Of a DNA stretch of 64,000 bases, positions 51,567 through 59,966 are shown piece after piece. Numbering within the stretch: position 1 is the stretch's first letter; every line of letters starts with the position of its first letter. Under the pieces are notes generated by a model, which worked only from the letters and a program-made list of their open reading frames with translations, did not search any database and was not told the DNA's origin. A program made the translations under genes and the position numbers. The DNA comes from Akkermansiaceae bacterium (GTDB lineage Bacteria; Verrucomicrobiota; Verrucomicrobiia; Verrucomicrobiales; DEV007). The stretch is taken from contig JACKQC010000019.1 of the NCBI GenBank assembly GCA_024233085.1, positions 56,386-120,385 of the forward strand, written 5' to 3'.

Positions 51567-52607
51567 ATGCCCGATTTTTACAAACTCGCCCGAAAAATTT
51601 TGTTCCGGCTCGACCCGGAGACGGCTCATCACCTGACGTTATCCGGAATGAACGTCACCCGGCGGCTCGGATTGCTGCCTCACTTAACAGGGTTGGGTCC
51701 GGCACCCAACCCTGTTGGGTCCGGAATCGAGGTCATGGGCCTGCGTTTCCCCAACCGCGTCGGCCTCGCCGCCGGGCTCGACAAGGCCGGCACGGCGGTC
51801 GACGCCTTCGGCGCGCTCGGCTTCGGTCACGTGGAGGTCGGCACCGTCACCCCGCGTCCGCAGCCCGGTAATCCAAAGCCGCGCCTCTTCCGTCTCGTCG
51901 AGCACGAGGCCGTCATCAACCGCATGGGTTTCAACAATCCCGGTGTCGATCGCCTGCTCGAAAACCTGGGCCGATCCCGACGCCGTTTCCGCGGGGTGCT
52001 CGGCATCAACATCGGGAAAAACTTCGACACGCCCAACGAGCGCGCCCTCGAGGATTACGTCGCCTGCTTCCGGGCCGTCTATGGCGCAGCGGACTACATC
52101 GCGGCCAACCTTTCCTCGCCCAACACCAAGGGGCTCCGCGATCTTCAGAATGTCGAAACCTGCCGCGAACTCGTCGCCACCCTCCAGCGCGAACGCCGGG
52201 ACCTTGCCCTCTCCCACGACGGCCGCCAGGCGCCCATTTTGATCAAGATCGCGCCCGACCTCGAGGCCGACCAGATCCGCGATCTCGCGGCGGTCTTTTC
52301 CGAGACGAAAATCGACGGGGTCATCGCCACCAACACCACCATCGACCGAGCCGCCGTCGCCGGTCATCGTTTCGCGCCCGAAGCGGGCGGCCTGAGCGGC
52401 ACGCCGGTGCGCCGGCGCGCCACCGAGGTCATTCGGGTTCTGCGCGAGGCGCTCGATCCGGCCATCCCCATCATCGGAGTGGGCGGAATCTCCAGCGCGG
52501 ATGACGCCCGCGAAAAGCTCGATGCCGGCGCGGCGCTGGTGCAGATTTACACCGGTCTCATCTATCGCGGGCCGGCCCTGGTGCGCAAGTTGGCGGCGAT
52601 GAAATGA
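51567..52607 (+). CDS. pyrD: Dihydroorotate dehydrogenase (quinone), with repeat-derived insertion
   Basis: Class 2 PyrD, a membrane-associated flavoenzyme of pyrimidine synthesis. 346 residues. The N-terminal membrane-binding helices (FYKLARKILFRLDPETAHHLTLSG) are followed by the FMN barrel: FPNRVGLAAGLDKAGTAVDAFGALGFGHVEVGTVTPRPQPGNPKPRLFRL, NRMGFNNPG, GVLGINIGKNFDTP, and ANLSSPNTKGLRDLQ with the catalytic-base Ser typical of class 2. KIAPDLE and GVGGISSADDAREKLDAGAALVQIYTGLIYRGP complete it. Just before the conserved FPN, residues ~40-53 (LTGLGPAPNPVGSG) are coded by a family 1 palindrome, so the linker between the helices and the barrel has been lengthened. It diverges from purC. Confidence 0.95.
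   Translation: MPDFYKLARKILFRLDPETAHHLTLSGMNVTRRLGLLPHLTGLGPAPNPVGSGIEVMGLRFPNRVGLAAGLDKAGTAVDAFGALGFGHVEVGTVTPRPQPGNPKPRLFRLVEHEAVINRMGFNNPGVDRLLENLGRSRRRFRGVLGINIGKNFDTPNERALEDYVACFRAVYGAADYIAANLSSPNTKGLRDLQNVETCRELVATLQRERRDLALSHDGRQAPILIKIAPDLEADQIRDLAAVFSETKIDGVIATNTTIDRAAVAGHRFAPEAGGLSGTPVRRRATEVIRVLREALDPAIPIIGVGGISSADDAREKLDAGAALVQIYTGLIYRGPALVRKLAAMK
51684..51724. repeat. REP-like palindrome pair, family 1 (copy f), inside pyrD
   Basis: AACAGGGTTGGGTCC then ACCCAACCCTGTTGGGT, an inverted pair that keeps the pyrD frame open. It falls in the linker between the N-terminal helices and the FMN-binding barrel. Confidence 0.88.
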
Positions 52608-52621
52608 CCCGCCGGCCCGTT

Positions 52622-53971
52622 TCAGTCCAGCAGCAGCGCGAGCCCGCCGACCAGCAGGCCGTTGTTGATGGCGTGGGCCGTCATCGGGGCGATCAGCGAG
52701 TCGCGCCATTCCCGGATCAGGGCGAAGCCGAAGCCCATCGCCGTCAGGGCCGGAATCCCCATCCACCCCTGCGGATGGAGCGCCGCGAAAATAATGCCAT
52801 TGACCAGTCCCGCGATCAGCACCCCGTTTCCAAAGCGCAGGGATCGATAAAAGGCCCCGCGAAAAACCGTCTCCTCCATCAGGGGCGCGAAAACCGCGGC
52901 GAGGACAAAGAGAAAAATCCGTTGCGGCCAGTCCCCCAGCATGCCGCCCACCGCCGGGTGAGCCATCGATTCCGACGGCGCCAGCGAGGCCAGCAGCGCG
53001 CTGATCCCGATGCCGGCGAGGGCGATCGGCAGCATCGCGATGTAGCCCGCGGCGCCGGCGCCGACTTCGCGGAAAAATCCCCGGCCGCGGTGCCAGCCGA
53101 GCGATTTTCGGGTCTCCCGCCAGGATAGCCCGCGAATCCGCGGCCACAGGAGCCCGCACGCCAGCCCGCCGAGCACCAGCGCGATCTGGACGAGGGGATT
53201 TAGGAACAAGCCGCCGACACTTCCCAACCCGATCGCGGCCATGAAGATGGCGAAGCTTTCCAGAAAAATCCGCGCCGGCAGCCGGGTCCGGTCGAAGGCG
53301 GTCGAAAACTCGCCCCGTCGTTTCCTGGCCAACACGTAGACCAGCAGGATTACCCCCGTCATCAGCGCCAGGATCACCAGCAGCGTCAGCCCGGCGGTGA
53401 TGAACATCGAAATCAAGCCCGAGCGCCGGATCTCGTCGGCCCTCGGCACGGCGCCGCCGCCATCCTCGCCCGAGGCGGGCATCAGGTGGGCGAACCAACC
53501 GAGATGCTGGGACAGCATCGCGCGTTCCGCGGGTGTCACCCCGACATCCAGCGCCTTGCGCGCCCATTCCGTCAGCGGGGTCTCGCCCCCTTCCTCGCCG
53601 GCCTGGCGCTCCAGGATCGCCACCGCCTTCTCGCGCCCCTCTTGCTCCCCCACGAAGGCATGCACCAAAGCCACCGCGGCCGCCGAACGGTCGTCGGTGA
53701 TCAGTTCGTTCAATTCGTCGAGTTCCTTCGCGACCTGGGCGCGGTCGATCGCGGAAAGCCCGATCAGCAGACGCGACTGCAACTGAAGAACGGCCAACTG
53801 GCTGAGCCCGTCCTCCGTCTCCGTCTGTTCGCGGGCCGCGGAATCGAGGTAGGGCATCAGGGCGATCGCCAGCACGGCCCCGACGATCACCGGCCAGCAC
53901 CACAGCCCCGGCCGCCGGTCCCGTTCGGGCAGGGGCGGCGGAGCGGGAAGATTTTCGAGTCCCTCGGTCAC
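52622..53971 (-). CDS. CPBP family intramembrane glutamic endopeptidase
   Basis: 449 residues, polytopic. A soluble alpha-helical region (about residues 55-175, Glu/Ala/Leu-rich) lies between the first membrane helix and a cluster of about seven or eight C-terminal helices. The CPBP (Abi, Rce1-like) motifs are PLMEETVFRGAFYRSL (catalytic Glu pair), IIFAALHPQGWMG (motif 2 His) and MTAHAINNG (motif 3 His-Asn). Bacterial members act in protein processing or bacteriocin immunity; the target here is unknown. The N-terminal soluble domain is not a standard part of the family. It runs convergent to pyrD with 14 bases between the genes. Confidence 0.88.
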   Translation of the reverse strand: MTEGLENLPAPPPLPERDRRPGLWCWPVIVGAVLAIALMPYLDSAAREQTETEDGLSQLAVLQLQSRLLIGLSAIDRAQVAKELDELNELITDDRSAAAVALVHAFVGEQEGREKAVAILERQAGEEGGETPLTEWARKALDVGVTPAERAMLSQHLGWFAHLMPASGEDGGGAVPRADEIRRSGLISMFITAGLTLLVILALMTGVILLVYVLARKRRGEFSTAFDRTRLPARIFLESFAIFMAAIGLGSVGGLFLNPLVQIALVLGGLACGLLWPRIRGLSWRETRKSLGWHRGRGFFREVGAGAAGYIAMLPIALAGIGISALLASLAPSESMAHPAVGGMLGDWPQRIFLFVLAAVFAPLMEETVFRGAFYRSLRFGNGVLIAGLVNGIIFAALHPQGWMGIPALTAMGFGFALIREWRDSLIAPMTAHAINNGLLVGGLALLLD

Positions 53972-54008
53972 CGATCGATGCGGGATTTTCGCGGACCTCC
54001 TCCGAACT

Positions 54009-55472
54009 TCAGCCTTTGACGTCGTAGCAGGCGATGAATTCCTGATCGCGCAGGTAGAGCTTGCCGCCGATCACGACAGGGTGCGCCCAGATCTGGCCCT
54101 TGTGCGACTCCCGGGTCTTGCTTTGCGGCTCGAGCTGGAATTGCCCGAGCTGTTTGAATCCGTCCGGCGACGCCTCGGCCAGGGTCACGGTGCCGTCCGA
54201 TTCGTTGAGACAGACCAGTTTCCCATCGACCACGTGGACCGCTCCCTTGGTGGTGAAGCGTCCCTTCTCGTTCCAGACCATTTCGCCCGACTTCCAGTCC
54301 TGGCAGATCAGTCCCGCGCCGTCGGAGAAGCCGTAGAGATGATCGCCGACTTTCACGACGCCGCCGTGGTGGTTTTTCATCACCGAATTGACCCAGACAT
54401 CCGAGACCGTGTTGTCCGCCCCCACCTTGACCAGCTTGCAGCCGACGCCGTAGCCGGAGGAAATGTAAATCTCGTTGCCGTCCACGATCGGGGTCGGAAT
54501 GACGGCTGTCTTGCCCGGCCAGTCGGAGGACCAGAGCAGCTTGCCGTCCTCGGCCGCCACCGAGACCAACTGCGTCTGGAAAAGGCGGATGTATTGCCGC
54601 GTGCCGTTGATCTCCACCGGCACCAGCGACGCGTATTCGGCGGGTCCGGGCTGGACCTCGGAGGCCTTCCATTTCGTGGCGCCGGTGTTCTTGTCCAGCG
54701 CGACGATGCCGTTGTCCTTGCCGCCGGGGCAGACGACGACCTGGTCGCCGTCGACGAGGGGCGATTCCGCGTAACCCCAGCCGCCCCATTTTCCGCCGAA
54801 GTCGCTGACCAGGTTCTTGTCCCATTCCTTTTTTCCGTCGGCGGCGTTGACACAGGCAAGCGTGCCTTTCGGCCCCAATCCGTAGAGTTTTCCGTCCGAA
54901 TAGGTCGGCGTGGAGCGCGGGCCCGTTCCCCAGCCCGCCGAATAGCCGCTTCCGTCATCCTCGGAGATTTTGGTGGACCAGACTTCCTCGCCCGAGTTGG
55001 TGTCCAGACAGATCATCACCACGTCGCCGTCGCGCGCGCCCAGCGTGAAGAGCTTGCCGCCCACGACGATGAAACTCGAGTAGCCGATCCCCGCCTTGTC
55101 GTAGACCCAGAGTTTCTTGGGGCCGTCCGAGGGCCAACTGCCGGCGACGCCCTTGTCCGGCGAAATGTCATTGCCCTCCGGGCCGCGCCACCGGGGCCAG
55201 TCGGCGCCGCCCGAGGCGCCTTCGCCGCCCGCCGCGAGGCTCTTGATGTAGGCTTGGTCTTCGGCGCTCAGATCCGCGATCGGGACCTGCGCCGTCCGGT
55301 TGCCAACTTTCAAGAGGGCCTTGTCGCCTTCGATCTTGACGAATTCGGCCTCGATCTGCTTGCCGGTCGAGGCCTGGGTCCAGGTGCGGGCCTGGATCAG
55401 CCCCGGAAGAGCCATCCCCGCGAGGCAGAATGTCACGAGGAAACGAAGAGGGGTTTTGGGAACGCGAATCAT
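54009..55472 (-). CDS. Secreted PQQ-type beta-propeller protein with SHD1 domain
   Basis: 487 residues from the ATG at 55472, with a signal peptide ending near LIQA. Residues ~25-70 (RTWTQASTGKQIEAEFVKIEGDKALLKVGNRTAQVPIADLSAEDQAYI) fit an SHD1 (SLA1 homology) domain, a common N-terminal module in PVC proteins. Then come WPRWRGPEGNDISPDKG and an eight-bladed PQQ-like propeller with repeated blade endings (DTNSGEEVWSTKI, NAADGKKEWDKNLV, DKNTGATKWKA, DGKLLWSSDWPG). The order 'PRWRGP' followed by a propeller is very frequent in Planctomycetes and Verrucomicrobia. It may be a scaffold like BamB or a dehydrogenase; the PQQ ligands are not identifiable. Single gene. Confidence 0.9.
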   Translation of the reverse strand: MIRVPKTPLRFLVTFCLAGMALPGLIQARTWTQASTGKQIEAEFVKIEGDKALLKVGNRTAQVPIADLSAEDQAYIKSLAAGGEGASGGADWPRWRGPEGNDISPDKGVAGSWPSDGPKKLWVYDKAGIGYSSFIVVGGKLFTLGARDGDVVMICLDTNSGEEVWSTKISEDDGSGYSAGWGTGPRSTPTYSDGKLYGLGPKGTLACVNAADGKKEWDKNLVSDFGGKWGGWGYAESPLVDGDQVVVCPGGKDNGIVALDKNTGATKWKASEVQPGPAEYASLVPVEINGTRQYIRLFQTQLVSVAAEDGKLLWSSDWPGKTAVIPTPIVDGNEIYISSGYGVGCKLVKVGADNTVSDVWVNSVMKNHHGGVVKVGDHLYGFSDGAGLICQDWKSGEMVWNEKGRFTTKGAVHVVDGKLVCLNESDGTVTLAEASPDGFKQLGQFQLEPQSKTRESHKGQIWAHPVVIGGKLYLRDQEFIACYDVKG

Positions 55473-55603
55473 GCGCCCATTGTGCGCGGAAACTCGCTCT
55501 TCCGCAACCAGCGACATTCACGCAAAAAGGCGGGCATTTTCCGGTCACAAAAGTGAGGGAGCTTCTCTCAATTCGGTGACGACTTTTCGTCATGCTGCGG
55601 GTA

Positions 55604-55668
55604 GCACAGGCATTCTTGCCTGTGTTTCAAATGTGGTCCCGCAGGCAGGAATGCTTGTGCCAAGCTAC
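55604..55668. repeat. Inverted REP pair downstream of the RAYT gene
   Basis: GTAGCACAGGCATTCTTG..CCTGTG and an inverted copy (CAGGCAGGAATGCTTGTG ... GCTAC) separated by about 17 bases. The right copy overlaps the stop codon of the transposase gene. Confidence 0.85.
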
Positions 55669-56357
55669 GACTCATCTTCATCGCTTCGAAATCCGAAGCC
55701 GGCGTCGGCCCAGTCTTCGCGAACCCACACGGGACACTTGCCCGCCAGGCCGGCTTTTTTCGGGTTGTCGCCGATGTATCGAATAACCCGATAGAGATGC
55801 TCGGCATCCCGAACGATCGAATCGTAGCTCTCTTCCTGCCAAAAAGGCCCGCGACGGCTGACAGCTTCGTTGATCTCTCGAGCCGTGTATCCTTTCCAGC
55901 TTTTGGTGATGCCTTCTAGTTCATGGCCCGGCAACGGCCGCACGATGACATGCACATGGTTGGGCATGACGGCATAGGCGCCGAGATGCAGTCGCTGGCT
56001 GTCGAATTTCGTCAAAGCGGTCACGACCCTGTTGGCATTTTCCGGTTGAGCCAGCCAGCATTCCCCGTGGCCCCGATCCAGCCATTGTTCCTCTTGCCGG
56101 GTGATCAATCGAGCATAGTCACGCCAGTCCTCCTCGGTTCTGGGCTCGGGGTGTTCCCGTTCCCAGATCCGTTTGGCTCGGGCGATTTCGCGGACGCATT
56201 TCGCGGGCAGCGCATCCGCCAATCGGAAGGTCACAAAGTAAGTCGCTCCGTCCTGACGCCAGTGGGGCAGGTTTCGGCGGGTGATTCGGACTGATTGCCA
56301 AGGATCGAACCCCTGAAATCCCGGAGGCGGATCGAGCAAGAACGGACCGCGAGCCAT
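55665..56357 (-). CDS. REP-associated tyrosine transposase (RAYT, Y1/HUH family)
   Basis: 230 residues from the ATG at 56357; the longer upstream frame is repeat sequence. Related to TnpA of IS200/IS605: VTFRLADALP near the start, the HUH metal site in YAVMPNHVHVIVRPLPG, LEGITKSWKGYTAREIN, and the terminal SYDSIVRDAEHLYRVIRYIGDNPKKAGL, which carries the single catalytic Tyr region. RAYT proteins cut and move REP palindromes as single strands. The gene is flanked on both sides by copies of one palindrome (CACAGGCAGGAATGCCTGTG core), the normal REPtron arrangement. It is probably the enzyme that spread this family, but not necessarily the other families in the window. Confidence 0.92.
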   Translation of the reverse strand: MARGPFLLDPPPGFQGFDPWQSVRITRRNLPHWRQDGATYFVTFRLADALPAKCVREIARAKRIWEREHPEPRTEEDWRDYARLITRQEEQWLDRGHGECWLAQPENANRVVTALTKFDSQRLHLGAYAVMPNHVHVIVRPLPGHELEGITKSWKGYTAREINEAVSRRGPFWQEESYDSIVRDAEHLYRVIRYIGDNPKKAGLAGKCPVWVREDWADAGFGFRSDEDES

Positions 56358-56370
56358 GCTAGGTCCGGTC

Positions 56371-56507
56371 GTAGCACAGGCATTCCTGACTGTGGAGAAA
56401 AAAGTGAAAAGGTTGGATCGCCGCCAACGCAGTAGCACAGGCATTCCTGCCTGTGGTTGGATCGCGGATCACGCTTAACGGATCACAGGCAGGAATGCCT
56501 GTGCTAC
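56371..56507. repeat. Three REP palindromes upstream of the RAYT gene
   Basis: Copies at 56371 (GTAGCACAGGCATTCCTG then ACTGTGG), 56432 (GTAGCACAGGCATTCCTG then CCTGTGG) and, inverted, 56484-56507. The last two form an inverted pair about 28 bases apart. Together with the pair at 55604-55668 they bracket the transposase gene. Confidence 0.88.
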
Positions 56508-56647
56508 TACAAGCGACGGCCGCGGGTAGCTCCCCGAGAATCATGTATGTGCCCGCATGCGGCCCTCCAGAGCGCCGGAATCCGAAGTCACGCCGACACC
56601 GAAAATGATCTTCGCACTTTTCGGTTTTTGCCCTTTAATGGCTTCCC

Positions 56648-57526
56648 ATGTTTGAAGGCGCACACACCGCATTGGTCACTCCATTCGCGAACAACGGCAT
56701 CGACTCGGACGCGTTCCGCGCCCTGATCGATCGCCAGATCGCGGCGGGCATCGCGGGCGTGGTGCCGGTGGGCACCACGGGCGAGTCCCCCACCCTCTCG
56801 CACGAGGAACACGTGCGGGTCATCCAACTGACGGTCGAACACACCGCGAAACGGGCGCTGGTGATCGCGGGCACGGGCTCGAACGCGACCGACGAGGCAA
56901 TCTCGCTGACTCAGGCGGCCGAAAAAGCGGGGGCGGACGCCGCCCTGCTGGTGGCGCCCTATTACAACAAGCCGTCCCAGGAGGGGCTCTTCCGGCATTT
57001 CCAGCACATCGCGGACGCCACGGAGCTGCCGATCATGCTTTACTCGATCCCGGGCCGCTGCGGCGGAGTCGGCATCGAGCCGGACACGGTGGCGCGCCTC
57101 GCGGAGGCCTGCCCGAACATCCGCGCCATCAAGGAGGCGGGCGGCACCACGGAACGGGTTAGCCAACTGCGGCAGGCGGCGCCCGCTTCGTTCGAGATTC
57201 TGTCGGGCGACGATTCGCTGACCGTGCCCTTCATGGCGGTGGGCGCGGTGGGTGTGGTCAGCGTGGCGTCAAACCTCATCCCGGGGCCCATCGCGGACCT
57301 GGCGCGCGCCATGCGGGAGGGCAGGCTGGCGGACGCGCGGGCGATCCACGACCGCTACTACCCGCTGTTTTCGGCGTTCCTGAAACTGGACACCAACCCG
57401 GTGCCGATCAAGGCCGCGCTGGGCCTGAGGGGTCATTGCTCACCGGACCTGCGCCTGCCCATGGTGCGGATGCCCGAGGAAAGCCTCGCCCAACTGCGCG
57501 CCGTGCTGGAAACGCTGGGACTGTGA
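56648..57526 (+). CDS. dapA: 4-hydroxy-tetrahydrodipicolinate synthase
   Basis: Condenses pyruvate with aspartate semialdehyde, the first step of the lysine/diaminopimelate branch. 292 residues, the normal size. Key features are GVVPVGTTGESPTLSHEEH (substrate-binding TTGE), APYYNKPSQEGLFRHF with the catalytic Tyr, YSIPGRCGGVGIEPDTV with the Arg for the semialdehyde, and the Schiff-base Lys162 in IRAIKEAGGTTERV. It is followed by dapB on the same strand after 279 bases with no gene. A shared transcript is possible but the gap makes it uncertain. Confidence 0.97.
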   Translation: MFEGAHTALVTPFANNGIDSDAFRALIDRQIAAGIAGVVPVGTTGESPTLSHEEHVRVIQLTVEHTAKRALVIAGTGSNATDEAISLTQAAEKAGADAALLVAPYYNKPSQEGLFRHFQHIADATELPIMLYSIPGRCGGVGIEPDTVARLAEACPNIRAIKEAGGTTERVSQLRQAAPASFEILSGDDSLTVPFMAVGAVGVVSVASNLIPGPIADLARAMREGRLADARAIHDRYYPLFSAFLKLDTNPVPIKAALGLRGHCSPDLRLPMVRMPEESLAQLRAVLETLGL

Positions 57527-57805
57527 CCGGCCAGGGGAGCGAGAAACACGCAGGGACACGAATTTTCACGAAGCTTTCTTTTGGCTCGCAGGCACTGATT
57601 GCTCTCCGGCAGTCGGCAGTCGTCGGGGTTTCAGACGAAAAGATTCGTGATCCTTCGCGGTTCAAAGTCATTCGCGGTTTCATAGAAAGATAAGCGAATA
57701 TTGGCGCCGAGAAGCGATTTGCCCCGGAGCCCGGCTGGACAGGCGGCGCGCATACGCTTTGTTTGCGGGTTCCAAACACCCACTTTTTCCCCGACACCGA
57801 TCTTC

Positions 57806-58552
57806 ATGACTCCTCTGAAACTCCTCGTTACCGGCAGCCGCGGCCGCATGGGCCAGACCGTCATCGCCTGCGCCGCCGAGGACCCGGCCGTTTCCGTCGC
57901 GGCGGGCATCGACCTCGGCGACTCGTTGCCGGAGGCGCTCGCGCTGTGCGACGCGGTGATCGACTTCACGCTGCCGACCTTCACCGACGAACTCGTGGCC
58001 GCCTGCGTGGCGGACAGCAAGGCGCTCGTCATGGGAACCACGGGCCACAGCGACGCGCAACTGGAGGCCATCCGCGCCGCCTCGGAGACGATCCCGGTCG
58101 TCCACGCGCCGAACTACTCGGTGGGGGTGAACACGCTTTTCTGGCTCACACGGCGCACGGCGGAGATCCTGGGCGAGGGATTCGACCTCGAGGTGGTGGA
58201 AATGCATCACCGGCACAAAAAAGACGCCCCCAGCGGCACGGCGCGTCGCCTGGCGGAGATTCTCGCCGACGCGACCGGAGTCTCCTACGACACCGACACC
58301 CGGCACGGGCGCCTCGGCGATGTGGGCGCGCGGACGGCGAAGGAGATCGGCGTCCACGCGCTGCGCGGCGGCGATGTGGTGGGCGACCACACGGTGATCT
58401 ACGCCGCCGACGGCGAACGGGTCGAGCTGACCCACAAAGCCAGCAGCCGCCAGACCTTCGCCAACGGCGCGATCCGCGCCGCGAAATGGGTCCGCGATCA
58501 GGGGCTGACCTCGGGCCTGTTCGACATGCAGGATGTGCTCGGACTGCGGTGA
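57806..58552 (+). CDS. dapB: 4-hydroxy-tetrahydrodipicolinate reductase
   Basis: Reduces HTPA to tetrahydrodipicolinate with NAD(P)H, following DapA. 248 residues from the ATG at 57806. The nucleotide fold starts LLVTGSRGRMGQTV (GxxGRMG), then VIDFTLPTF, LVMGTTGHSDAQL, and APNYSVGVNTLFWL. The catalytic signature is EVVEMHHRHKKDAPSGTARRLAE, holding the His pair and the active Lys, and the family pattern E-x-H-H-x-x-K-x-D-A-P-S-G-T is intact. The C-terminal FANGAIRAAKWV is also typical. folK follows 39 bases downstream. Confidence 0.96.
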   Translation: MTPLKLLVTGSRGRMGQTVIACAAEDPAVSVAAGIDLGDSLPEALALCDAVIDFTLPTFTDELVAACVADSKALVMGTTGHSDAQLEAIRAASETIPVVHAPNYSVGVNTLFWLTRRTAEILGEGFDLEVVEMHHRHKKDAPSGTARRLAEILADATGVSYDTDTRHGRLGDVGARTAKEIGVHALRGGDVVGDHTVIYAADGERVELTHKASSRQTFANGAIRAAKWVRDQGLTSGLFDMQDVLGLR

Positions 58553-58591
58553 TCCGGTTTTTCGGTTCACCCTTTTCGGTTTTCGAAAATC

Positions 58592-59113
58592 ATGCGCGCG
58601 GGTATCGCCCTTGGCTCGAATCTCGGCGACCGGCTCGCCCATCTGCGGACGGCGCGGGAGCGGCTCCTCGCGCTGCATGAAGGGGCCGACGCGGAGTTCC
58701 TCGTGTCCTCGGTCCGTGAGACGGAGCCGGTCGGTTGCCCGCCGGGATCGGGAGCCTTCCTCAACGCGGTGATCGAGATCGTGACAACGCTCGATCCCTT
58801 CATCCTGCTGCACGAGGCCCAGGCCATCGAGCGCCGTCTCGGCCGTCCGAATCAGCGGGCGAAAAACAGCCCGCGCACCGTGGATGTGGATCTTCTCTAC
58901 GCCGGCGACATCACCCTCGACGATCCGCGCCTCGTCCTGCCGCACCCGGAACTGCGGAAGCGCCGCTTTGTTCTGGAACCTCTGGCCGAAATCCGGCCGG
59001 ACCTGCAACTGCCGGGCTTTGACACCTCCGTGGCAGGCCTGTTGGAGGCCCTGGCGGCGGAGACATCCGGGGCAACGCCTTCAAAAACCATTGATTGGGA
59101 ATCGGCCTCATAA
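58592..59113 (+). CDS. folK: 6-hydroxymethyl-7,8-dihydropterin pyrophosphokinase
   Basis: Transfers pyrophosphate from ATP to the pterin in folate synthesis. 173 residues. Motifs: AGIALGSNLGDRLAHLRTA at the start, ETEPVGCPPGSGAFLNAVIEI, LLHEAQAIERRLGR, then PRTVDVDLLYAGDITLDDPRLVLPHPELRKRRFVLEPLAEI, which contains the two metal-binding aspartates (DVDLL). It shares a strand with dapA and dapB and is likely the last gene of their transcript. Its C-terminal ~20 residues (GLLEALAAETSGATPSK) are beyond the conserved fold. Confidence 0.95.
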   Translation: MRAGIALGSNLGDRLAHLRTARERLLALHEGADAEFLVSSVRETEPVGCPPGSGAFLNAVIEIVTTLDPFILLHEAQAIERRLGRPNQRAKNSPRTVDVDLLYAGDITLDDPRLVLPHPELRKRRFVLEPLAEIRPDLQLPGFDTSVAGLLEALAAETSGATPSKTIDWESAS

Positions 59114-59197
59114 TTGCGATTTTTATAAAATTTACATTTTTTTCTTGAAAAATTCGGTCGCGAGAGCAAGGATTCGATCAATCCCCTCTCCGGCCCC

Positions 59198-59926
59198 ATG
59201 CATTTCCCTTTTCACACGCTGCATTTTTGGCTGATCCGCGTCGCATTTCTTTCGGTTGGTCTTTCGATTCCTTTTGATGTCTTCGGCTCGGACGCCGCCC
59301 TGTCGCCCGCCGTTCTTCAGGCCAAAATCCAGGCCGTCGCCGCCGATGCCGCGAAAAGCTGCGTCGCGATTTACTCCGCGCCGGGCGATTCCTGGGGCAG
59401 CGGCGTGATCGTTTCCGACGAAGGCCACGTTTTCACCGCCGCGCACGTGGTGTCGCGCCGGGGCGAGCTGGTCGATCTCTACCGCGCCGATGGCGGGCGC
59501 AACGTGGCGCGTGTGCTTGACCTCGATCGCGATCTCGACGCGGCGTTGCTCGTCATCCTCGACCACGATCCGGCCGACCGCGCCGCCGCGAAACTCTCGG
59601 AAGACGCCGAACCCGAATCCGGCGCGCCCTGCGTGGCGCTGGGGCATCCCTACGGCTACGACGCCGCCCGGCGCGCGTCCCTGCGCTTCGGATTTTTCAG
59701 CCACGAAAGCGGCCGTCACGATCTGCTGACGACCTGCCGCATGACGGCGGGCGACTCCGGCGGCCCGTTGTTCAGCCTCGATGGCAGACTGATCGGCATT
59801 CACAAGACCGTGGACGGCGGCGGCTCGGGCCTGGTGGCCCACGTTCCGGTGGCGCGACTGATGGAGCGCTTCACCGCCACCGCCGACGCCGCCACCGTGG
59901 CGATGGTGACTGTCTCGAATCGCTGA
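59198..59926 (+). CDS. Secreted trypsin-like serine protease (S1)
   Basis: 242 residues with a signal peptide (hydrophobic residues ~10-30). Full chymotrypsin-fold triad: His83 in FTAAHVVSRRG, Asp114 in DLDRDLDAALLVI and Ser187 in TAGDSGGPLFSLDGRLIGIH. DegP-like in spacing but without a PDZ domain, so it is a short periplasmic or secreted protease. The role may be envelope quality control. It is followed 40 bases later by a related protein that has lost the active site, which suggests a duplicated pair. Confidence 0.9.
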   Translation: MHFPFHTLHFWLIRVAFLSVGLSIPFDVFGSDAALSPAVLQAKIQAVAADAAKSCVAIYSAPGDSWGSGVIVSDEGHVFTAAHVVSRRGELVDLYRADGGRNVARVLDLDRDLDAALLVILDHDPADRAAAKLSEDAEPESGAPCVALGHPYGYDAARRASLRFGFFSHESGRHDLLTTCRMTAGDSGGPLFSLDGRLIGIHKTVDGGGSGLVAHVPVARLMERFTATADAATVAMVTVSNR

Positions 59927-59966
59927 AAAGTTTTCCCACCACTCACTCCCCCTCCCCTCGGATCGC

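Noticed and set aside
55472..55517. Earlier start of the PQQ-propeller protein
   Set aside because: The extra 15 residues precede and spoil the signal peptide; the ATG at 55472 gives a clean one.
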